DNA of 8,059 nucleotides from Methanosarcina sp. (GCA_003157235.1 PMJC01000331.1:3639-11697); one strand, 5' to 3'. Shown: positions 1 through 5,235, counted from the stretch's first letter. Translations and numbers: made by a program. Notes: a model not told the origin generated them from the letters alone.

Positions 1-91
1 GGAAGTTTCCATCTTCGCAGCAAGTTGCAGAGTCTAGGATTGGATATCACAAAATTTGAAAATTTTACTGCATTACAAAACTCAATGATAA

Positions 92-100
92 TTATAAATA
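92..100 (+). promoter_or_regulatory. Putative TATA box of the BofA-family gene
   Basis: The sequence TTATAAATA is centred about 26-27 bp before the ATG at 123. That is the usual distance from an archaeal TATA box to the transcription start. There is no Shine-Dalgarno-like sequence between the box and the ATG, only an AT run. Transcription would therefore start at or next to the A of the start codon and give a leaderless mRNA. This is inferred from spacing; a second AT-rich match (TATATATAT, 112-120) is too close to the ATG to be the box. Confidence 0.45.
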
Positions 101-122
101 AGTTATACTCATATATATATTT

Positions 123-380
123 ATGGCAGTTTGGTTCACAGAAATTTTAGTATTTATTGTGGCACTTATAGTAGCTATCTTACTATATAAAGCTCTCAAA
201 ACCGCCACCAGCCTTGCTATAAATGCAGTTCTTGGAATTTTATTACTGATTGCAGTAAAATTTTTACTCGGACTTGAAATTGCAATCACCTGGGTAGCAG
301 TTTTTATCTGTGCAATAGGAGGCATTTTCGGAGCACTTATCATAATTGTGTTGAATTATCTTAAAATAGCTTTTTTATAA
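123..380 (+). CDS. BofA-family (pro-sigmaK processing inhibitor-like) small membrane protein
   Basis: An 85-residue, strongly hydrophobic protein with three likely membrane segments at about residues 5-25, 31-49 and 53-81, and almost no soluble part. The middle segment (NAVLGILLLIAVKFLLG, 34-50) followed by a polar turn and a Gly-rich last segment (CAIGGIFGALIIIVL) matches the pattern of the BofA family. In Bacillus, BofA sits in the forespore outer membrane and holds back the SpoIVFB protease that activates sigmaK. Archaea have neither sigma factors nor that sporulation pathway, so the name only marks the family. A role in restraining a site-2 type membrane protease is a guess. ATG 123 is the first start after a plausible TATA box, and no ribosome binding site precedes it. 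The gene stands alone: the next intact gene lies about 880 bp downstream. Family assignment is fairly sure; function is unknown. Confidence 0.8.
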   Translation: MAVWFTEILVFIVALIVAILLYKALKTATSLAINAVLGILLLIAVKFLLGLEIAITWVAVFICAIGGIFGALIIIVLNYLKIAFL

Positions 381-424
381 AATTACAATGCGAAATAAGA
401 AAATCACAGAAATCGGCGGAAATA

Positions 425-525
425 AAGGTATGCGTATGAATTTAAAGTGTAGATAACTTCTTGAAGGATAAATTAAAGGCTTTCGAAGCTTCTTCTCGCC
501 ATACGCCTCTTATAAATTCATTCAC
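425..525. other. Dense inverted-repeat region, possible structured RNA
   Basis: Within 100 bp there are several short perfect complements. GCGTATG (432-438) can pair with CATACGC (500-506). ATGAATTTA (436-444) can pair with TAAATTCAT (513-521). The two left arms overlap, so the two pairings exclude each other. Between them lie CTTC-TT-GAAG and GCTT-TCG-AAGC hairpins. This patch is richer in G and C than the DNA after it and has no open frame. It follows the BofA-family gene by about 45 bp, so it could be its 3' untranslated region, a small RNA, or chance. Confidence 0.25.
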
Positions 526-528
526 TAA

Positions 529-819
529 AAATTTGTTCATTTATTACATTTTTTAATTTCTTGCTGTGATACTCTTTATATAAATGTATCACTCTTAAAG
601 GAGAATGTTTTTGTTCAACACCAAAGAAAAAATGTATATTATCATCATAATGATTGCATCAAACTCAAAAACAGTATCTTTCCAAATTTCAAAGCATATA
701 TATTTCAAATAATTGATGATGTAATTATTCAAAATAATATTCTACGATACTTTATAAAAAAACCATGTGATATCTTAGAAGATTTCGATAAACGACTGAA
801 TTTCGTCATATGCTTATAA
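529..819 (+). pseudogene. Stop-free frame without a start codon, possible decayed gene
   Basis: Ninety-six codons lie between the TAA at 526 and the TAA at 817 with no stop and no ATG, GTG or TTG start. The region is about 70% A+T, where a stop is expected about every 12-13 codons. The later part reads like protein, for example the stretch KKPCDILEDFDKRLNFVICL that ends at the stop; the same frame continues with LIIQIILENENF after that stop. No family is recognised. It overlaps a TATA-containing dyad (566-592), so one of the two readings may be accidental. A second, shorter ATG frame (605-712, 35 codons) in another phase starts 26 bp after that TATA box and has no recognisable content. Confidence 0.2.
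566..592 (+). promoter_or_regulatory. TATA box embedded in a perfect 7-bp dyad
   Basis: GTGATAC (566-572) and GTATCAC (586-592) are perfect inverted copies separated by 13 bp, and that spacer contains TATATAA (577-583). The arrangement looks like an operator straddling a promoter: a dimeric repressor bound here would block TBP. The predicted start site, about 26 bp beyond the TATA centre, is near 605, where an ATG lies behind AAAGGAG (597-603). That purine run is too close to the ATG for a normal ribosome binding site. No convincing gene follows, so the target is unknown; a small RNA, a 35-codon peptide or a lost gene are all possible. Confidence 0.4.
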
Positions 820-879
820 CTTATTATACAGATTATTCTTGAAAATGAGAATTTTATCTAAATCCCACCTATTTTATAA

Positions 880-1029
880 ACACAGTGGTTTGCAGGACGT
901 AGTTCTATTTTATAGTTCACAGGTAGCTTATTTATAAATCAGTTAGTAAATAATGGTTTAGGGGAAGCCTTCATCACTGCAGCAAACTGCGGTGCATTAG
1001 ATTGGAATAAAATGTATTCTTTTTCCTGA
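880..1029 (+). pseudogene. Coding remnant of an unrecognised family (C-terminal part)
   Basis: This frame has one TAG (913-915) in 49 codons and ends at the TGA at 1027. The translation after the TAG is strikingly protein-like, for example FINQLVNNGLGEAFITAANC and then GALDWNKM. A diverged version of its end occurs at the left edge of the window (2-48), where the same phase reads E-x-x-I-x-A-A-x-C-x-x-x-D-W with a stop codon in the middle. I do not recognise the family. It has no start codon or upstream domain here, so it is best read as a decayed 3' gene fragment. Confidence 0.3.
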
Positions 1030-1243
1030 TCCAAAATTATCACAATGTTGAAATTGGATTCGTAGTCCTTAAATTTATATTAAAACTCTTTTTTGAGTAC
1101 ACTAATTCAGAATATATCTAAAAACAATTTTTTCAACACTCTGATAAATTTAGTTGGTTCTTCACCTAAAATCATTTTCACTTTTCTATTCTAGGCTCGA
1201 AGTTTCTCACAGCTTTTTTTTAAGCAGCGCAGATTTCCATTAA

Positions 1244-1255
1244 TTTTAAATTATA
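1244..1255 (+). promoter_or_regulatory. Putative TATA box of surE
   Basis: TTTTAAATTATA is the only good TATA-like element near the gene. Its centre is about 16 bp before the ATG at 1265 and about 28 bp before the ATG at 1277. If it is the true box, transcription starts close to 1275 and the second ATG would be the real, near-leaderless start. The GC-poor DNA before it (1030-1243) shows no gene, only a T8 run at 1214-1221. Confidence 0.35.
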
Positions 1256-1264
1256 CGGCAACTT

Positions 1265-2068
1265 ATGGAAAAGCTGATGGCCCAAAAAATTCTGATTACC
1301 AATGATGACGGTGTATATTCCACAGGCCTTAAAGCTGCTTTTGATAGCGTTTCGGATCTTGGAGAAGTTACAATTTCGGCTCCTGCTGTCCAGCAGAGCG
1401 GGGTCGGACGTTCGATTTCTATCTTTGAGCCCCTTCGAATCACAAAAACAGATGTAGGAGGTATACCTGCATATGCTGTGAGTGGAACTCCTACAGACTC
1501 TGTAATTCTGGGTATCTTCACGATTCTCAAGGAAATGCCTGACTTGGTGCTCTCCGGCTTTAACATTGGAGAAAACATAAGTACGGATACGATTACTACC
1601 TCAGGGACAATCGGAGGAGCTTTGGAAGCTGCAAGTTACGGCATTCCTGCAATTGCAGCCTCCATCCAAGTGCTTGATGAAGGACAGAAATTCGATGATC
1701 CTAGAGACTATCACAGAGAGCGCTTCGAAACCGGGATAAAAGTCGTGAACAGGATTGCCCTAAATGTCCTAAAGCATGGGATGCCGGAAAATGTGGACCT
1801 CCTGAACATCAATATTCCCAATCATGCCGAAGAAAATACGCCGATAGAGATCACTCGCCTTGCGCGGAAAGTTTTTAAAACTGATGTCGAAGAACGTCAT
1901 GATCCGAGAGGCAGACCCTATTACTGGATTGCCGGAAAAATGATCAAGAAAGAGAAAGAAGGGACAGATGTGCACTCAATAATGCAAAAAGGGCACGTCT
2001 CAATAACTCCGGTTTCTTTGGATTCAACTGCTAGGATAGATTTTTCCGAGATCACAAAGTATCTCTAA
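1265..2068 (+). CDS. surE: 5'/3'-nucleotidase SurE
   Basis: SurE is a cytosolic, metal-dependent phosphatase that removes phosphate from nucleoside 5'- and 3'-monophosphates. It helps salvage or balance nucleotides and is often tied to stress survival. The 267-residue protein has every SurE signature: the N-terminal NDDG (residues 13-16, with metal ligands D14 and D15), QSGVGRS with S45, SGTPTDSV (73-80), SGFNIGEN with N100, and SGTIGGALEAA (113-123). These match the D, D, S and N ligands of characterised SurE enzymes, so it should be active. The C-terminal part (DPRGRPYYWIAG) is also typical. Length is normal for the family. The first ATG (1265) adds MEKL before MAQKILITNDDG; from memory, related Methanosarcina proteins are annotated with a similar four-residue extension. 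The ATG at 1277 fits the TATA spacing better and remains a real alternative. It is a single gene followed by T-rich DNA. Confidence 0.96.
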   Translation: MEKLMAQKILITNDDGVYSTGLKAAFDSVSDLGEVTISAPAVQQSGVGRSISIFEPLRITKTDVGGIPAYAVSGTPTDSVILGIFTILKEMPDLVLSGFNIGENISTDTITTSGTIGGALEAASYGIPAIAASIQVLDEGQKFDDPRDYHRERFETGIKVVNRIALNVLKHGMPENVDLLNINIPNHAEENTPIEITRLARKVFKTDVEERHDPRGRPYYWIAGKMIKKEKEGTDVHSIMQKGHVSITPVSLDSTARIDFSEITKYL

Positions 2069-2124
2069 ACTACCCTCAAATTTTAATTTCTTTTAAAATG
2101 AAAATTCTTGTACCGTAGAAATTT

Positions 2125-2164
2125 TGTTTTTCTTTGGGACAGATAAACTTTTTTGTATTTTTTT
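2125..2164 (+). terminator. T-rich termination region after surE
   Basis: Three T tracts lie 55-95 bp after the surE stop: TTTTGTTTTTC (from about 2123), TTTTTT (2149-2154) and a run of seven T (2158-2164). No stable stem precedes them. Archaeal termination commonly needs only U-rich tracts, so this is a reasonable end for the surE transcript. Confidence 0.4.
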
Positions 2165-2201
2165 AGATACTTACATTGTCAACTATTTAATATATATATG
2201 C

Positions 2202-2527
2202 ATTGAAATTGGTAAAAGGCATTGTTTTTAATTCGATGCAATTGGTAATGATGATGATTATTTACATCTTTCCATTGGTGCCGAACCAAAAAAATTATAC
2301 TTCAAAAGTGATTAAGATTATGAAAAGTATCACAGCAAGAAGAATCTTCAGAGAATAACTTGAAATTAAAAAGCAGTTATGGTTAGCGAGCTGTGGAGTG
2401 ATAAGGGTCATATTGAAATGTGGATTATGATACAACTTTAAATGTAATTAAAAACTAAGTTGAAAATAAGGGAAACTAGGAAGAAAAAGAAGCTTATGAG
2501 AAAATAAAAATACTTGATTTTAAATAA
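2202..2527 (+). pseudogene. tnpA: Decayed IS200/IS605-type transposase TnpA
   Basis: Reading across frameshifts recovers the body of a TnpA-type HUH transposase, which in intact elements cuts and joins single-stranded DNA. The pieces in order are: IEIGKRHCF (2202-2228), FDAIGNDDDYLHLSIGAEPK (2232-2291), KVIKIMKSITARRIFRE (2305-2355), LEIKKQLW (2359-2382), SELWSDKGHIE (2385-2417), and then TTLNVIKN-stop-VENKGN and EEKEAYEKIKILDFK up to the TAA at 2525. Frame changes fall near 2301-2307, at about 2382 and near 2418. In-frame stops are at 2229, 2356, 2456 and 2477. The first His of the HUH motif has become Tyr (CAT to TAT, 2259), and the position of the catalytic Tyr in VIKxYVENQG is now TAA (2456). 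The first 60 or so residues are not recognisable. No TnpB and no clear element ends are seen. It is an inactive fossil. Confidence 0.75.
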
Positions 2528-2636
2528 ATCATTTGTACTCCGAGCTATGTAGTGAATATAAGCAGTTGTTTGCAAAGGGAATGGTTAGTACCACAAAAGC
2601 TTTATTTTTTTTCTGACCCAGATAAGAAAGCATCCC

Positions 2637-2660
2637 TTTATTAAGCAATAACTTATTAAG
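2637..2660 (+). promoter_or_regulatory. Putative TATA box and tandem TTATTAAG repeat before the UPF0280 gene
   Basis: TTATTAAG occurs at 2638-2645 and again at 2653-2660, 15 bp apart. The first copy, preceded by CCCTT, is centred about 27 bp before the ATG at 2670 and can serve as a TATA box for a leaderless transcript. The second copy overlaps the region between the box and the start, where a repressor or activator site could lie. AT-rich composition makes short repeats easy to find, so the regulatory reading is tentative. Confidence 0.35.
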
Positions 2661-2669
2661 TGCATCAAA

Positions 2670-3428
2670 ATGTTGGATCCATTAAAACAAACCAAAGTCT
2701 ACGGAAAAATCCCAATTAAAGAACACTTCCAACTTAAGGAAACCATAGTTACGATAGCTGCAAACAACCCAGCTCATATAGAAGTCGCAAAAAAGTCGAT
2801 TAGAACCCACAGGGCAGCCCTCGAAACTTACATCCTTTCTGACTCTTATTTTCAGTTTACCCTTGAGCCCTATGAATGCCCAAAAATTGCACCTGAAGTT
2901 GTTAAGAGAATGGTAAAAGCTGGGAATATGATGGGGGTAGGGCCAATGAGTGCAGTTGCAGGCACAATTTCTGCCCTTGCAGTGGAAGCTATGGTAGAAG
3001 CCGGAGCAAAGTATGCCATCGTTGATAATGGGGGTGATATAGCACTAATTAACGATCAACCTATCGTTATTGGGATCTACTCAGGGCAATCCCCTATCAA
3101 AAACTTGGGACTGGTTCTCAAGCCACGCAACTCAATAACAGGTGTATGCACTTCAGCAGGGACAGTTGGTCCCTCAATAAGTTTTGGAGCGGCAGATGCC
3201 GCTTCAGTGTTCTCAGATAATGTTTCTCTGGCTGATGCAGCTGCAACATCACTTGGAAATGAAGTAGGTATCGGAAAAGAATCTGTAAAGGCTTCTTTTA
3301 ACTCAGTAAAAGGGATTCCAGGAATAAAAGGCGCAATTGTGATTCAAGGTGAATACGTGGGTATGTGGGGCAATATTCCAAAAATTACCCAAGTTGCTGT
3401 AAAATACGAATGCATAACAAAAGCGTGA
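2670..3428 (+). CDS. UPF0280 family protein (COG2122, ApbE-like)
   Basis: A 252-residue soluble protein matching UPF0280/COG2122, a family distantly related to ApbE flavin transferases. Visible family blocks are [10 protein letters not shown] (89-98), VDNGGDIAL (118-126), [13 protein letters not shown] (157-169), [13 protein letters not shown] (172-184) and the C-terminal [10 protein letters not shown] (229-238). Three cysteines are present: C70 (in [10 protein letters not shown]), C160 (in GVCTSAG) and C248. From memory, COG2122 proteins in Methanosarcina have been linked to sulfide trafficking for homocysteine and cysteine synthesis; the cysteines would suit a persulfide carrier, but that is inference here. 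No COG1900 or ferredoxin partner gene lies nearby. ATG 2670 is chosen because the TATA box sits 27 bp upstream and the frame begins like the family; no ribosome binding site is seen. The gene is monocistronic, followed by a T8 run. Family is certain, function uncertain. Confidence 0.92.
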   Translation: MLDPLKQTKVYGKIPIKEHFQLKETIVTIAANNPAHIEVAKKSIRTHRAALETYILSDSYFQFTLEPYECPKIAPEVVKRMVKAGNMMGVGPMSAVAGTISALAVEAMVEAGAKYAIVDNGGDIALINDQPIVIGIYSGQSPIKNLGLVLKPRNSITGVCTSAGTVGPSISFGAADAASVFSDNVSLADAAATSLGNEVGIGKESVKASFNSVKGIPGIKGAIVIQGEYVGMWGNIPKITQVAVKYECITKA

Positions 3429-3454
3429 ATATTAACTTGAAACTTTTCAGAAAC

Positions 3455-3462
3455 TTTTTTTT
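3455..3462 (+). terminator. T8 tract ending the UPF0280 transcript
   Basis: A run of eight T follows the stop codon by 26 bp, with no strong stem before it. This fits the simple U-tract termination of archaea. Confidence 0.45.
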
Positions 3463-3573
3463 AGAGTGTCTTTTGGCCTTTGTTGCGAAAATACCTTTTT
3501 TGCTCGAATATTATTGACCAATCAGCTGCCTTTACTTCTAACTTATTTTGATGCTATACTATAATGATTATTT

Positions 3574-3696
3574 TAATAATGGTTATTATAAAAATAGTCA
3601 TTCGTGTTTCTCGGAGGTGAAAATATATTTATATGTAATCCTAACCCTGAGAAAGTCGTTGACTATGTCTAGTTTTCGCCCACAGGCTTAGATAAT
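3574..3696 (+). pseudogene. Orphan dyad, strong ribosome binding site and decayed short coding start
   Basis: A small dyad TAATAA-TGG-TTATTA (3574-3588) is followed by GGAGGTGA (3613-3620), a perfect anti-SD match and the strongest ribosome binding site seen in the window. Four bases later ATA (3625-3627) stands where a start codon should be. The frame then reads FICNPNPEKVVDYV, a TAG at 3667, FSPTGLDNK and a TAA. The nearest real ATG (3633) is followed at once by TAA. The likely explanation is a gene whose ATG start became ATA and whose body has decayed. The family is not recognised. Confidence 0.3.
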
Positions 3697-3730
3697 AAGT
3701 AAAATTCTACCTCTTTTTCACGAGTTTTCT

Positions 3731-3985
3731 ATGAAAGTAAAATCAATGTCAATTGTGGTGAATAATTTCCTTTCACAGGAAGATTTATGTGAAACCTCCA
3801 AAATAACAGATTTGCTAGGAGAACTTTAGGGAAATATCTTCCGCAGGAAATCTTGTCATAACCCCAAAAATGTATTGAAATTTAAATTGCAGTGTCATAC
3901 CAAGTTGCATGCAGTGGAGTTAGCAACCGAAACTTTGATTGCAAAAAAATGTCATATAGTAATAATGTATTATAAAAATAAATAA
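3731..3985 (+). pseudogene. Amber-interrupted 85-codon frame, doubtful
   Basis: An ATG frame runs 32 codons to a TAG (3827-3829) and then another 51 codons to TAA. Its translation includes SQEDLCETSKITDLLGEL before the TAG and LHAVELATETLIAKKCHIV after it, which looks mildly protein-like. No ribosome binding site precedes the ATG, and no family is recognised. Methanosarcina can read TAG as pyrrolysine, but nothing links this frame to methylamine metabolism. It may be a gene remnant or chance. Confidence 0.15.
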
Positions 3986-4538
3986 ATATGTAGAAGTAAA
4001 TGACATCAAATATAACTTTGAATTGTATTAATCAGACAGAAGTATAAAGCTATTTACACATAATCAAGATTGTGGTGTCGCATCCTGTAGCTTCCTGAGG
4101 GGTATTCGACTGAATGAAAATTTATGATTCTGTCAAATTTGGATTTTATCCAAAAAATTATCTGATTCGATGTATTTTGGGGCAATTAAATTGAAGATTT
4201 TTGATTCCTCTGTCAAAGCGAACTTGAACGAATATTGTGGGTAAATAAATATTCAAATTTCAATTGTGATTTAATTTTCCCCAGTTTGGCTAGTTTACGT
4301 TCCCTATCTTTGACATAGATTTTACTCAAATTTCATAAATTTACTAAAAATTACTGATAGAGATTCATCTTTTTATACCTTTTTTCTTAGCTTCTACTCG
4401 GCGACAGAATAAATCATCAGAGTTGAGACCATGTTCATTTACAAAGCTTCAATTCTTTGAAATTTTTTTAAACAGCTTACAGAGGCCCTAAAAATGATTA
4501 CCTCTCATATTCATTTACAGCATTTATAGATTGGCGAA
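3986..4538. other. AT-rich intergenic DNA without a recognisable gene
   Basis: About 550 bp with frequent stops in all frames. A short, more GC-balanced island at about 4070-4115 has no open frame and no tRNA-like fold that I can see. On the reverse strand, 4390-4420 reads like a short protein piece (DDLFCRRVEAKKKGIKR) but is too short to support a gene call. Confidence 0.4.
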
Positions 4539-4738
4539 GTATTAATAATACAACTATTAATACAAGAAACAATAATTCACTGATGAAGCCAGCCATAATT
4601 TATGATCTATGTTACATTAATATTAATTCAGAAATACTAAGAACTAAGTATCATTTATCTGAAGTATTGATCTTAAAAAAATACTTCAAAGTAAACTTTC
4701 TTATTTGGAGAATTTTGTGTAATGTAATCTCACAAAAT
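4539..4738. repeat. Cluster of three perfect 8-bp inverted repeats
   Basis: Three separate dyads lie within 200 bp: GTATTAAT/ATTAATAC (4539-4563, spacer 9), TGAAGTAT/ATACTTCA (4660-4688, spacer 13) and ATTTTGTG/CACAAAAT (4712-4738, spacer 11). In DNA this AT-rich about one such dyad per 2 kb is expected by chance on a rough estimate, so the clustering is mildly unusual. They could be hairpins of an RNA, operator sites or the ends of a lost element. The last two fall inside a weak 63-codon frame that I do not regard as a gene. Confidence 0.3.
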
Positions 4739-5106
4739 ATCTGCAAGTTATTGAGGATTTCGATAAACCTATGATTTTCTCGATTCATTGCCACACAATT
4801 TATAATCATAAGATCAAATTAATGGGTCAATCTAATTACTTTCTATATAATTACTACATGTTTAGAATTTTCAATTATCTATAGTTTTTCAGGTTCTTGA
4901 AAGCTACCAAAGGAAGTAATATTGTTGATAATAGATACATGAATGTTGCAGAAATTTATAAATGCTTCTAGAAACCAAATTATGACGGACTCTCGCCTAT
5001 AAAAGAATTATATGATATAGAACATACAAAACATAGAAAAAAATGGATGGTATGAAAGGAAGTAAAGGAAATGTATTGATTTTTAGGGATGAATAGGGTA
5101 ACCTAG
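4723..5106 (+). pseudogene. Decayed gene of unrecognised family with several stops
   Basis: One reading phase carries a protein-like sequence over 128 codons, broken by TAG (4882), TAG (4969), TGA (5053) and TGA (5077). Readable blocks are KYLQVIEDFDKPMIFSIHCH (4738-4797), FLKATKGSNIVDNRYMNVAE (4894-4953), KPNYDGLSPIKELYDIEHTK (4972-5031), then HRKKWMV, KEVKEMY and FLGMNRVT. The balance of charged and aromatic residues is unlike random translation of AT-rich DNA. No family is recognised, and no start or ribosome binding site is visible at 4723, so the 5' end is also lost or lies in another phase. It ends about 130 bp before the DHH gene and is not functionally linked to it as far as can be seen. 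Confidence 0.35.
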
Positions 5107-5114
5107 CGAATCAG

Positions 5115-5122
5115 TATATTTA
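5115..5122 (+). promoter_or_regulatory. Putative TATA box of the DHH phosphoesterase gene
   Basis: TATATTTA is the best TATA-like element before the gene. A start site about 26 bp downstream, near 5144, would give a leader of roughly 90 nt, unlike the other genes here. Closer AT-rich matches (CTATAATG, 5174-5181) would give a shorter leader and cannot be excluded. Confidence 0.35.
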
Positions 5123-5154
5123 ACGGCTGATTGAAAGAAATAGATTCTGTTGAA

Positions 5155-5173
5155 TTCAGAAATTTATTCTGAA
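5155..5173 (+). promoter_or_regulatory. Perfect 7-bp dyad TTCAGAA-N5-TTCTGAA
   Basis: TTCAGAA and TTCTGAA flank a five-base spacer (ATTTA). It lies just after the predicted transcription start of the DHH gene, so it could be an operator in DNA or a hairpin near the 5' end of the mRNA. Confidence 0.35.
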
Positions 5174-5205
5174 CTATAATGAACAGCATAAATTAGGAAA
5201 ACGCA

Positions 5206-5219
5206 GGTTCGAGAGAACC
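5206..5219 (+). promoter_or_regulatory. GNRA-type hairpin next to the DHH start codon
   Basis: GGTTC-GAGA-GAACC forms a perfect five-base-pair stem closed by a GAGA tetraloop, a stable RNA fold. It ends 4 bases before the GTG at 5224 and 16 bases before the ATG at 5236. The following GGTG (5223-5226) is a partial Shine-Dalgarno match correctly spaced for ATG 5236. The hairpin therefore sits right at the initiation region and could tune ribosome access. This is inferred from sequence only. Confidence 0.4.
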
Positions 5220-5235
5220 AACGGTGTTGATATTA

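Noticed and set aside
92..343. Antisense frame over the BofA-family gene
   Set aside because: The sense strand encodes a recognisable membrane protein with a well-placed TATA box. The antisense product has only low-complexity Ile/Thr/Ala content.
713..800. TGATGA and a later CTGA, as in C/D-box guide RNAs
   Set aside because: The spacing is over 80 nt and no internal D' or C' boxes are present. A second TGATGATGAT at 2249-2258 is part of the tnpA remnant.
1246..1578. Antisense open frame over the 5' part of surE, and similar ones inside the DHH gene (for example 5607-5930 and 6904-7272)
   Set aside because: They lie opposite well-conserved genes, mirror their codon structure and show no family features of their own.
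4580..4635. CTGATGA followed later by GAAA, resembling a hammerhead ribozyme core
   Set aside because: The bases between the two motifs do not form stem II, and there is no flanking stem I or III or a cleavage triplet in place.
4583..4774. 63-codon ATG frame in the long gap before the DHH gene
   Set aside because: It has no ribosome binding site or well-placed TATA box and its composition is what AT-rich DNA gives by chance. It contains two perfect dyads, and its 3' part runs across a more protein-like frame in another phase (4723 onward).
880..5055. Pyrrolysine decoding of the TAG codons that interrupt several remnants
   Set aside because: The best-supported remnants (tnpA and 4723-5106) also contain TAA or TGA stops, several lack start codons, and none resembles a methylamine methyltransferase. 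Decay explains them better.
5201..5220. GGTTCGA, as in a tRNA T-arm
   Set aside because: The surrounding bases form a simple five-pair hairpin with a GAGA loop, not a seven-base T-loop. No acceptor, D or anticodon arm can be built upstream.
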